Below, one piece after another: positions 11,798 through 18,680 of a stretch of DNA of 64,000 bases. The stretch spans positions 27,222,133-27,286,132 of the forward strand of contig CM046850.1 of the NCBI GenBank assembly GCA_025618425.1, read 5' to 3'. The DNA comes from Heliocidaris tuberculata. Taxonomy: Eukaryota > Echinodermata > Echinoidea > Camarodonta > Echinometridae. The stretch's first letter is position 1, and each line of letters starts with the position of its first letter. A program made the position numbers and the translations under genes. Under the pieces are notes generated by a model. The model made no database searches. It was not told the origin of the DNA and saw only the letters and a program-made list of their open reading frames with translations.

Positions 11798-13982
11798 ACG
11801 TCACGTGATCACCTTACAGCCAATCACAACCACTTTTGAATATAAAGTTTACATAATGATCTTGATAATTACTTTAGAGTACAATTATCAAGCACAAAGA
11901 AATCGCTAATGTAACGTAAGTCAAAAATCTCGGAGAGCATAAATCTTCCATCGACATGTAAACATTATTACTGAAGATAGAGAGTAAGGAAGCTTAAATT
12001 CACGACTAGGAATATGAACTCAAAGTTTAACTTACAATGTCGAGCACATCATTAGAGAGTTCGGCAGCAAATCCATTGAGAACGTATCTAAAGATCAAAC
12101 CAACATTTCCACCGAAGAGACGGACGCTTGCGGCGATATCATCAACGTCGAATTCGCTCTGTAGATATGTCACAATAACAGATTTTGTTTAAAGGAGAAT
12201 GAAACCCCAAACTTGTATGCAATTTAACAGAAGGAGACAAATCTTAGAAGCATATCACTGAAAGTTTGAGGAAAAACGGATAAAGAATAAAAAAGTTATG
12301 AAGATTTTAAAAATCTAAAATGGCTAAATGAAATTGGCAACATACTCATTATGCTAATGAAATGCTTTGACATTTTTGTGCTCTCTCTTTATAAGTAATA
12401 GATAAGAAAAATCATCAGATTTCAGCTTTTAAATAAAGAAAATTGAATTATCAACATTGTGCTTGAAATATATTGTGAGGAATAAATTTATGAACACCAC
12501 CTATAATACAGAAATCTTATTTTCTAAGATTATATTCAAGGAAAGTGAATTTTTACAACATTATTTGTATAAGGCAATTGGAAAGTACAGCACATTCACG
12601 TCACAGCATCCATTAGCATAACGAGGACATTTCGAGCGATCGCCAATAGGGTAAAAATGCCCGGATGCAGGTATCGGGGTGCGTTTGCTATGCAATGTGG
12701 GACAGCTTTTGTGACCTAGTTACTTCCGGAATCTGACCGGTCGGTGAATGACCCGGCGGCCGTGCATAACCTCTCAAATCAGCTTTCCAAGATACGGCTT
12801 TGTCATTTAAGTCTCGAACAGAGCCGTCCGCAGCGCGGGCACCCGTCGTCGCTTTCTGCCGGACGCCTCCCGGTCGCAAGGCTCAATAACGCTGTAACAT
12901 TCAGCGGCTCTCCGTACTAGCAATTCCAATTCGAGTTTGCGTTTTCCGTTGCATGGAATGCCTCTTTCTGTCAGAAAAGCTTTCAGCTGCAGAACGGTCA
13001 TATTCTTGAAGTCTTGAGAAACGCTCGCCATGACAATTCTACGATTACCTTAACTTTTATTACTAATAGATAAGTTTGAAGAAAAATTCCTGAAGTGTGT
13101 ACCGCGGTTACTGTAACTTAGCATCCGTATACACCGGAAGTACACAGGTCCCGGAAGTTGAATGAGAATTCGCCAAAAACGGTACATCCGGGCATTTTTA
13201 CCCTATTGGCGATCGCTCGAATTTCAGATCTCCATTCATTTAGCGATTTTAGGATTTCAAATATTCATAACTTTTTTATTAGTTGTCCGTTTTCCTCAAC
13301 TTTTCACTGATATGCTTCTTTGATTTTTCTGCTCCTGTTAACATGGTTAAAATGCATTTATTTGGGGGGGGGGGTTCATTCTCCTCAAAGAGTCTCGAAA
13401 ATACTAAATTTTGTAAGCCTGCTCATACGCTTCCACAATCTCACACATGAGATATTAAAAAAATAAAGGATTTTTTTTTTTTAATGAATAAGAAAGAGCT
13501 AGAGTCCTAGAGAATGCAAATTCACAAGAAGGCCTTTACTATAAAATGGAAGGGCAGTGGTTCAAGAGGGACGGGGGAAGCCTCTTCCAGCAAATTTCTT
13601 GGAAAATGTAAAAGAGGGTCCCCCACCCCACCCAAAAGTTTCCTCCTGGTCTCTCCAGCCGGATCGTAGGAGTCCTTCGCAGTTCATTTCCAGAAGCGTG
13701 TATTTTTTGGAAATTTTCAGTTAACAAAGTTTAGAAAAAATCGACAAGTGAAGTGAAATGATAAAATAAAACCTGATTTTTCATACTGAGGCAAACTTCT
13801 TAACATAACAAATTCTGGTAATATTAAAAACATTTAGATTATTCCTAACTGTAACACAACTAGGTTTCGGATACCTTCAGTTTGATGATGTATTTTCCTG
13901 GGATGGGCTCGGAGTTCTCAAAGAGTGGAGCCAGCTCGGCAGTGGCGACAGCCACGAAGAGAAGGGCGATGAAAGCACGCAT
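3521..13982 (-). CDS. Secreted proteinase-K/aqualysin-like subtilase (gene A), 8 coding exons
   Basis: Predicted secreted S8A serine endopeptidase of 358 residues. Exons on the minus strand: 13875-13982, 12036-12158, 10893-11019, 8646-8758, 7017-7155, 6358-6542, 5513-5684, 3521-3630, all with GT-AG junctions; intron phases are 0,0,1,0,1,0,1. A hydrophobic signal peptide (residues 1-15) is followed by an I9-type propeptide (about 17-95) and the catalytic domain from about WGLDRIDQ (100-107). Catalytic Asp132 lies in VIDSGV, His163 in GHGTHCAG, oxyanion Asn250 in SAGND and Ser315 in [11 protein letters not shown]. Cys160, Cys192, Cys256 and Cys287 fall where aqualysin I forms its two disulfides, and Cys167 is the proteinase K free-cysteine position. 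The C terminus ends PNKLLYV. All catalytic residues are intact, so it is probably active. Substrate is unknown. Confidence 0.93.
3828..4010. repeat. Imperfect inverted repeat in gene A intron 7
   Basis: CCATCCATACATAGAGTTTGGCCAACTC near 3862 (given here as two parts: CCATCCATACATAGAG and TTTGGCCAACTC) is matched in reverse complement near 3970-4003 (GAGTTGGCCAAACTC and TGTATGGATGG). It is a likely foldback remnant and non-coding. Confidence 0.55.
4183..4330 (-). mobile_element. LINE/retroposon 3' end with (TTGAT)n tail
   Basis: On the minus strand an A/T-rich 3' sequence ends ATACCATGTTAAATC followed by AAATC pentamers. Short tandem 3' tails of this kind mark the ends of CR1/Jockey-type retrotransposons. 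No coding part is visible. Confidence 0.4.
4417..4590 (+). mobile_element. tRNA-derived SINE (family 1), copy 1
   Basis: A TTGGTCTAACCATGGTAACG segment resembles an RNA polymerase III A box. GGTTCGAATCTCAGTC resembles a B box. The body through GACGTAAATAATCATAT is shared with 34030-34215, so this is a dispersed family rather than a tRNA gene. Confidence 0.65.
4905..5079. mobile_element. Half copy of the 7181-7716 MITE family
   Basis: The stretch from GGGAGAGGTCCTCG through TTGCCAATT, TATCGGATTCTCCTCAAA and the end GGATTTCTCC parallels 7540-7716. Only the right half is present and it abuts another element at 5084. Confidence 0.5.
5084..5502. mobile_element. TIR element with GCATTCAAATT-type repeats, TATT TSD (copy 1)
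   Basis: Terminal inverted repeats GGTTTTCCCGGGCAATTTAA and its near complement bound 419 bp, flanked by TATT on both sides (5080-5083 and 5503-5506). The interior contains repeated TGCATTCAA and TTGAATGC motifs in opposite orientations. A longer relative lies at 19218-20285. The boundary lies ten bases from the gene A exon 7 donor. There is no coding capacity. Confidence 0.8.
5513..5684 (-). CDS. Gene A exon 7: catalytic serine
   Basis: Encodes [28 protein letters not shown] and the nucleophile motif [11 protein letters not shown]. The donor GTAAGT lies only ten bases from a transposon boundary (5502). Confidence 0.94.
5840..6335. other. Intron 6 of gene A: poly-C-rich, unclassified
   Basis: Two C runs (near 5861 and 6008) and a GC-rich end (TTCCGCCCCTGCC near 6313) hint at decayed hAT-type termini. 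I see no matching pair of ends and no coding signal. Confidence 0.4.
6358..6542 (-). CDS. Gene A exon 6: substrate-binding strand and oxyanion Asn
   Basis: Encodes [11 protein letters not shown] (substrate-binding region) and [15 protein letters not shown], with the oxyanion-hole Asn in AGN. 185 bp, the same length as in gene B. Confidence 0.93.
7017..7155 (-). CDS. Gene A exon 5: catalytic histidine
   Basis: Encodes [16 protein letters not shown] with the catalytic His, and [12 protein letters not shown]. The two Cys residues of DC-YGHG and FDC-NG align with an aqualysin I disulfide. Confidence 0.94.
7181..7716. mobile_element. MITE with TTAAATGGAAAGTCCA termini in intron 4 of gene A
   Basis: The left end TTAAATGGAAAGTCCACCC is matched by the reverse complement TTGGACTTTCCATTTAA at the right. 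The interior is also folded back: AACACAACTTGGCAACTCCGTG near 7309 (two parts ACACAACTTGGCA and ACTCCGTG) pairs with CACGGAGTTGCCAATTTGTGT near 7559. Non-coding. Confidence 0.7.
7795..8250 (-). mobile_element. 3' end of a non-LTR retrotransposon with (TCTGAA)n tail
   Basis: On the minus strand a non-coding 3' sequence with an AATAAACG signal ends in TCTGAA hexamers (plus strand CAGATT repeats at 7797-7819). This matches the usual layout of a CR1/Jockey-like 3' end. There is no open frame. Confidence 0.45.
8646..8758 (-). CDS. Gene A exon 4: catalytic aspartate
   Basis: Encodes [20 protein letters not shown] with the catalytic Asp in VIDSGV. It starts in phase 1 relative to exon 3 (F-G split codon) and ends at SYD with donor GTGAGT. 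Confidence 0.93.
8915..8990. repeat. ATTCA/TATGTATTCAATTATG repeat, left part
   Basis: Degenerate units TTATGTATTC and TTATGAATTC. The same array continues at 9690-9860 beyond an inserted LINE end. Confidence 0.7.
8997..9684 (+). mobile_element. CR1/L2-like LINE 3' end, frameshifted
   Basis: Two overlapping frames encode the C-terminal part of a non-LTR reverse transcriptase: [23 protein letters not shown], then after one frameshift near 9200 [35 protein letters not shown] and [19 protein letters not shown]. These are the conserved thumb and C-terminal motifs of CR1/L2/Jockey-type elements. The 3' end is GCTATAAAAGAACTGAG followed by a (TTA)n tail. It is 5' truncated and dead, lying in intron 3 of gene A in antisense to the gene. 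Confidence 0.88.
9690..9860. repeat. ATTCA/TATGTATTCAATTATG repeat, right part
   Basis: About ten degenerate copies of TTATGTATTCAA or TTATGAATTCAGTCATG. It continues the array seen at 8915-8990. Confidence 0.75.
9881..10299. repeat. Head-to-head inverted minisatellite of GGACAACTACCCCCCA units
   Basis: From 9881 to about 10060 roughly eleven 15-16-bp units read AGGACAACTACCCCCC. From about 10065 to 10299 roughly fifteen units read the exact complement (GGGGGGTAGTTGTCCT). The two arrays meet at a short TTTTTTCC centre. Every plus-strand G-run in the right arm is 4-7 long, so quadruplex or hairpin formation is possible. It lies in intron 3 of gene A. Confidence 0.93.
10300..10890. other. Intron 3 of gene A, proximal part
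   Basis: Contains an (AATCA)n tail at about 10361-10390, likely the 3' end of a retroposon on the plus strand, and an (ATC)n tract near 10633. Otherwise I see nothing. Confidence 0.4.
10893..11019 (-). CDS. Gene A exon 3: propeptide end and mature N terminus
   Basis: Encodes [17 protein letters not shown], the last propeptide strand, then WGLDRIDQ, the usual start of the proteinase-K mature fold. It is 24 bp (8 codons) shorter than gene B exon 3, exactly at the propeptide/mature junction. Confidence 0.9.
11153..11563. mobile_element. Harbinger-like MITE, 411 bp, TTA TSD (copy 1)
   Basis: The termini AGGCCACCGCACACCTTACG and the exact complement CGTAAGGTGTGCGGTGGCCT bound the element. The flanks are TTA at 11150-11152 and 11564-11566. 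The inverted repeat continues imperfectly for over 40 bp. A 3-bp TWA duplication is typical of PIF/Harbinger. A second copy lies at 58720-59139. Non-coding, in intron 2 of gene A. Confidence 0.85.
11760..11793. repeat. Poly-A tract
   Basis: About 33 consecutive A in intron 2 of gene A. No adjacent retroposon body was recognised. Confidence 0.8.
12036..12158 (-). CDS. Gene A exon 2: propeptide core
   Basis: 41 codons, phase 0 at both ends, containing [19 protein letters not shown], the central strand-helix of the I9 inhibitor/propeptide fold. The paralogous exon in gene B has the same length. Confidence 0.92.
12633..13219. mobile_element. 587-bp TIR element carrying a SAP-domain ORF
   Basis: Bounded by perfect 35-bp inverted repeats at 12633-12667 and 13185-13219, beginning CGAGCGATCGCC and containing AATAGGGTAAAAATGCCCGG. 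It contains a minus-strand frame (12807-13031) that starts with an ATG close to the right TIR. I could not define a clean target duplication. It is probably an internally deleted derivative of a DNA transposon whose protein begins with a SAP domain. Nested within another MITE in intron 1 of gene A. Confidence 0.75.
12807..13031 (-). pseudogene. SAP-domain fragment inside a transposon
   Basis: A 74-residue frame begins [20 protein letters not shown], continues [20 protein letters not shown] and then a basic tail. The pattern (hydrophobic-x-x-LKxxLxxRG, then GKRKxEL) fits the SAP DNA-binding helix-extension-helix, here residues about 10-45. In marine invertebrates similar openings precede YqaJ-type nuclease domains, but no nuclease follows here. 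It is likely the leftover first exon of the element's protein; whether it is expressed is unknown. Confidence 0.6.
13386..13874. other. Intron 1 of gene A, distal remainder
   Basis: No coding or repeat structure recognised beyond a poly-T run near 13471. Confidence 0.4.
13875..13982 (-). CDS. Gene A exon 1: signal peptide and start of propeptide
   Basis: Codes 36 residues from the first ATG (13980-13982): a hydrophobic core [12 protein letters not shown], then [19 protein letters not shown], a typical I9 inhibitor opening. The donor is GTATCC. TTTTCAG directly upstream of the ATG shows that a 5'UTR intron ends five bases before it. Confidence 0.92.
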
Positions 13983-14649
13983 CTTGACTGAAAATAAATC
14001 ATTACAGATTTAAATAATTCTACTTCACACCCATCGTGGTAAAATACACTACAGCATAAATATGTAAACAATTAAATGTCATAACCACTTTTCAAGTAAA
14101 CACCAGATCTAATGATAACAATGATTATTTCCATTTTTACCCATATAATCATACATATTGAACTATTTTTTTCCCCTCGGAGATAGGGATATAAGATTTC
14201 GCGGTAAAAACTTTGAAAATCAACTCAATTTATCATTAAGATATTAGCTTCTAAAATGCATTTGAATTTTTAGCAAAATCTCTTCTTCTGGGGTAAGTAA
14301 TGACATATCCTGAGGCAAGAAATGGGGAAATCCGGTCCCATAATATCTTGCTTTCAATAGAATCAGAAAAATCAGGTATCAGGTATCAGGGAATCATATT
14401 CAGGGAAAATATCTATTCTTTTTAAATAGTGATATAAAAAAATTGATTGGTGAGTTGTGGTGGAATGGCATCACAAACCCATGACCGAGTTGCAAATTTA
14501 TCTAGTAATTTTTATTATTTTTTTCCATAACAGTCTTTTATGTCAACAAAAATTCATAACTTTAATATCAGTTATCCAAGCTGCATACCTGCACAAGCTC
14601 TTACTTGAATGCGGGTGCGTGTGTAGAGAATGTGTGCGTATTGCTGAGA

Positions 14650-15051
14650 AGGTGGAGTTCTGGTACAGTGACGTGGCAAATAATTTGTGATATTTCTTAT
14701 TCTTTGTAAGTCAGTCTGGAAGAATCTCGTAGTAGAAATGTCCCCAGAAAATGATTGCTCTTTTATTGCCCTCATATTCGAAAAATTGCAAGAAATAACC
14801 GAAGTGTTTGGCCCAAACATTCATGCCACATGTGTATGTAGTCCCATAAACCCATTTCTGTGTGCAATGCCTGTGCTTTTTAGCGAGGTCGAGTCGATTT
14901 ATCATCATCTTTTTTGGTTGTTGTTGATCATCTCGATAGCTCAAGGTATACACCAATTTTCATGTACTGCATAATCAACCCTTCTTAATCATGTTAATTG
15001 CTTCGAGACAGTCTTCACAATGCATGTAATTTCATGATCAGAACTCAACTT
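14650..15051. mobile_element. GTTGAGTTCTGGTAAAGG-terminus MITE, copy 1
   Basis: The left end GGTGGAGTTCTGGTA and right end ATCAGAACTCAACTTATC are inverse. The internal segment ATGTCCCCAGAAAATGATTG and the CACATGTGTATGTAGTCCCA block are shared with copies at 18229-18608, 26867-27176 and 30019-30399. Lies in the 5'UTR intron of gene A. Confidence 0.7.
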
Positions 15052-15529
15052 ATCTTTAAACTTGAAAAAGGTTTAGAAAAGTTTAGATGGAAAATACACC
15101 TTCACTTTGGACTCTTGTGTATTGCATATTGTATCGAAGATATTAATTAACAGGTTTTATAATGATTACACATGAAATATTAACAATGCTATAACAAGAA
15201 AGACAGTTTCTATCAATCAAGAAAAAGCAGTCACCGTATACGTTACTTTTAACATTAGAAATGTATTTAGTATGAGTTTACTTTGGACTTTAGGCATGTC
15301 AGGCATACTGCACCACGGTTCCAAAACAAATGTAAATGGGCCATCATTGTGATACAAGCGTTCTAATGGTACCAAATGCAATGATAACAATGAAAAGACA
15401 TATCTTTACATTCAAAAGCTCGAGTCTGCGATTTTTTTTTGAAGGTTTAGAATTATGACAATAAAGACTTGTAATATGCTTGTGCCTTAATAAAATAATT
15501 GGAATGGAAAATAGAGTCAGACATCTTAC

Positions 15530-15615
15530 CAGATTCTAGGCCTCGAAGTGATAATCTGGAAGAAAGCTTCGCTATGTCTCCAGAGTAATGATCTAGTATA
15601 GAGAAGTTACCAGAT
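15530..15615 (-). other. Putative non-coding first exon of gene A
   Basis: The exon ends AATCTG followed by donor GTAAGATG. The equivalent place in gene B ends AAATCTG-GTAAGTTG. The acceptor TTTTCAG lies five bases before the start codon in both genes. The 5' limit is approximate, set from the TATA-like element. Confidence 0.55.
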
Positions 15616-15712
15616 CTGGTGATGACCTGGGTGAAGTTTTTAGAGGAACAGATGACTCTTTCCCGTGGCTGACGTGAGGCACGTGTCGGGCAAAGGTGAG
15701 AGCCACGTGCCT
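15611..15712 (-). promoter_or_regulatory. Gene A core promoter with two CACGTG boxes
   Basis: CACGTG palindromes at 15680-15685 and 15704-15709 are separated by a conserved TCGGGCAAAGGTGAGAGC. A weak TATA-like CTAAAAAC (about 15637-15644) lies about 25-30 bp upstream of a conserved CATCACCAGATCTG (15611-15624). The same order and spacing recur upstream of gene B, which is the main support. CACGTG is a bHLH binding core. Confidence 0.6.
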
Positions 15713-16429
15713 ATATTGCAATCCAGAATGGACTTTTCATTCCTATTCTCTCAATCTTTAATTACACTTAGGAGTTTCAAGATTTTGTAAAGCGTCGTTC
15801 ATACATGACTATTAAACCACCTTAAAGTTATCACAAAGTGCACAGTGAAAACAATACTTTAAAAACTGCCGGACGGGTTAAGTGCCTTCACGGACTCTAA
15901 GAACGCAGGCACTGATGCAATCAAAATAACGCCTAGCGTGATCCGGGCTTAAAGCGGACTACAATTGGGTCATTTTTAGGCGGTTTATCACGCCATGTGT
16001 GAGCAGCGCTTTTAGGGAGCAAAAATCGAAGTTATACTTTTGACAAAAATGGGGCTACAGGGCACTTTGCCATTCCCTCCTCCTTGCTACTCCCACCCCC
16101 TCCCCTAAAAAAATTAATAAATCCGTAATGGATAACCCAGGAAGGGAATAATTACTTTAAGCCTCATCGGGTAAGAATGAGCGTTCGTTGCACTAGAGGC
16201 ATCGTTTCGATTGTGCAAATGCCTGACCTAACGGAGCCTGTGAAAATGATTAGCCCATACGGCAGTAATTCAGCGCAATATTAACACTGTTCATTTTGCT
16301 ATCACTTTCTTTATGGTATGTCACTCTCAAAATGGCGCGTCAATGAACGCGCAAGTCACTGACGCAGTCTTACGCCATGCAAATCACGTCTCGTCTGCAC
16401 CATGTATCATTACCGAGTGAATAATTCAC
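15713..16429. other. Intergenic DNA upstream of gene A
   Basis: The stretch 16180-16400 resembles parts of the GGCTCACACGAAGCGTCAT MITE family (GAGCCTGTGAAAATGATTAGCCCA, split here as GAGCCTGTGAAAATGA and TTAGCCCA). Boundaries are unclear. No gene seen. Confidence 0.4.
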
Positions 16430-16548
16430 CTGGGCCCTCTTGCATAAAAAGTTGCAATTAAACGCAACTCAAAAAATTAAACGCAAGTCCCAAATACGCG
16501 ATGCTGATTGGTTGAAAATCGAGCAACTTTTTATGCAAGAGGGCCCAG
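16430..16548. mobile_element. Short MITE, CTGGGCCCTCTTGCATAAAA termini
   Basis: A perfect inverted repeat of about 25 bp (CTGGGCCCTCTTGCATAAAA followed by AGTTGC) bounds 119 bp. There is no coding capacity. Target duplication is not evident. Confidence 0.75.
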
Positions 16549-16729
16549 AAGCCTCTTGCTTAAAAGGTGCGTTTATTCCCACCCCAGATATCAAACGCAC
16601 GTTTTGAGCAGGAGAACCCATGTGATACATTTTCATATTAACATGATATCATAATTATAAGAGTGGAAAGAGGTGATTCAACAGGAGGCAACGCTATTGC
16701 CGTTCTGAAACATTCTAATTTAGTAATTC

Positions 16730-17780
16730 AGTCATAAACTTGGGTTTCCTTTTTTTCTGGAACACCCTTTACAGAGCCTAGAAGATTTGCGAGAATTGAG
16801 CAAATATAACTGGAATTATCAGGTATATTTCGATAATAACGTTTTGAAGCCAAATATCATATCTTGATTAGCTTGAGAAGAAACAGGTGTTATTGTTTAA
16901 TGGTTAGGGTCAATATATGATATGATAATGGACTTGATATCATAAAATTATGAACCTAGAAAAGTTCTTTCCGTTGATTTGTGTGTGTGTGTGTATGTGC
17001 GCGCGTGTGTGTGCGTGTGCGTGTGTGTGTGTATGTATGGATTTTTGATCCCATGTTGTCTCCGAAAAAAAATCAGCTTTGTTGCCGAAAAATCAACATT
17101 GGGCATTTTGCATAATTCGCATAAATCCAAATGGCCACATGTATAGGCATAACTAACCAACTAGCGCAAGACGACTTACGCACAATGTGCGAGCTGCTCC
17201 CAACGCTGAAAGTGTTGTTAATCTTGCGCACTGAAACCTGTGATACAATATAACCTCCCTTCATTGCATCAATGAGGTATTACTTGGCTGTATCACAGGT
17301 TGCATTGCAAAACATGAACAACACATTGAATTTTAATATGCAAATCATGTGTTTTGAGACCACATGGGATCACAAGTCCACACACACAAAAAGCAAAACT
17401 TTAACGGAAAGAACTTTTCTAGGTTCATAAAATGTTAAGTCCACTGCGCCATCATACATTTACCCTAACCACCAAACAATAACATCTATATCTTCTCAAG
17501 ATAATCAGTATATGATATATAGCTCCAAAATATTATTATCGAAATACATATGGTATTATGAGGTCTCGTAAAATAATCAGAAAATGATGATATATCAGAT
17601 GTATTTCGATAATAATATTTTGGAGCTATATATCGTATCTTGATTATCTTAAGAACATACAGGTGTTATTGTTTGGTGGTTAGGGTCAAATTATGATGGT
17701 GCAGTCGACTTGACATTTTATGAACCTAGAAAAGTTCTGTCTGTTGAAGTTTTTCCTTTTGTGTGTGTATATTTGCTTTT
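16730..17780. repeat. Three alternating copies of a GTTATTG-TTTGGTGGTTAGGGTC repeat
   Basis: A block from TTTCGATAATAA through GGTGTTATTGTTT, GGTTAGGGTCAA and ACCTAGAAAAGTTCT occurs at 16830-16975 (+), 17400-17560 (-) and 17600-17750 (+). The last two form a hairpin with a centre near 17580. A related plus copy lies at 31280-31385. A (GT)n tract sits at 16980-17035. Confidence 0.75.
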
Positions 17781-18061
17781 GAATTAGGCGGGGTAGGGGG
17801 AGGGGGTGGGGAGGGGCCGTCGTAGGGGTCGTCACAGTCTTTTTTTCTCTCTCTCTCTCTCTCCAGACAAGTTCAGCTAAAAAATGTCTAGAAACAAAGG
17901 GAAATCAGTTCCAGTAATTATCCGACGAGGCTTTGCGTGCAGAAATATTGAAATGGTAGTTGTCGTATCGCCATACTCCTTCTGGTGACACCCCTGCAGT
18001 GTTTTCATTTTTAACTTTTCTCTTTTCATTCCAAACCGCAGTAATTGTACGGATTTATTCT

Positions 18062-18206
18062 ATCTGGGGAGCGTTTCATCAAGCCTTTTTGTCAGTGATT
18101 TTTACTGACAAATTTGCTCTCAGCCAATCAGATGTAGGGATTTCAGTAGCTTAACAGTTGTCGGTAAAAATCACTAACAAAACGCTTGATGAAACGCTCC
18201 CCAGAT
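18062..18206. mobile_element. Short MITE, ATCTGGGGAGCGTTTCATCA termini
   Basis: A perfect inverted repeat of about 23 bp (ATCTGGGGAGCGTTTCATCA plus AGC) bounds 145 bp. Inner parts also pair (GTCAGTGATTTTTACTGACA near 18090 against TCGGTAAAAATCACTAAC). Non-coding. Confidence 0.8.
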
Positions 18207-18228
18207 TACACACAACCCTTAAAAAGAA

Positions 18229-18608
18229 GGTTGAATTCTGGTAAAGGTGAAAAATAATTTATGTGCTTTCTCATTTATTTTGTATGTGTCAGTTTGGAAG
18301 AATATCATCCAAGAAATGTCCCCTGAAAAGGATTGCACTTTTAAATGCACTCATATTCGAAATAATGAAGATAAATACCTGAAAAGTTTGGACCAAACAT
18401 TCCTGCCACATGTGTGTGTAGTCCCATATACCCATTTTTGTGAACAGTGCATGTGACTTCCAGCAAGACTTGGTCAATTTCTTATCATTTGGGGGATTTC
18501 AAAACCCCACAATACACATCAATTCTTATGTACTACTTTATCAACATTTTCTTATTTTTTCCAGGCAGTTTCTTTCACAATGTAACCGCTTTACCAGAAC
18601 TCAACTTC
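18229..18608. mobile_element. GTTGAGTTCTGGTAAAGG-terminus MITE, copy 2
   Basis: The left end GGTTGAATTCTGGTAAAGGT and right end GCTTTACCAGAACTCAACTT are inverse. It shares GAAATGTCCCCTGAAAA, ATTCGAAA and CACATGTGTGTGTAGTCCCA with the other copies. It lies just beyond the 3' end of gene B. Confidence 0.75.
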
Positions 18609-18674
18609 ATATTTAATACTCCATGTTTACACAGAAACAAATTTCAGGCAAGTAAGATAGAGCGTGATTAACAG

Positions 18675-18680
18675 TTTATT
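18675..18680 (-). promoter_or_regulatory. Candidate polyadenylation signal of gene B
   Basis: AATAAA on the minus strand in the context CGAATAAACTGTTAATC, matching the gene A site at 2186-2191. Confidence 0.55.

Larger units (their letters stand above)
12193..13385. mobile_element. TTAA-type MITE (AGGAGAATGAAACC family), interrupted copy
   Basis: The left end TTAA-AGGAGAATGAAACCCC and right end GGGGTTCATTCTCCT are inverse. Arm sequences also pair (AAAAAGTTATGAAGATTTTAAA near 12289, two parts AAAAAGTTATGAA and GATTTTAAA, against TTCATAACTTTTTTATT near 13268). An intact relative is at 48848-49308. This copy is split by the SAP-bearing element 12633-13219. Confidence 0.7.
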
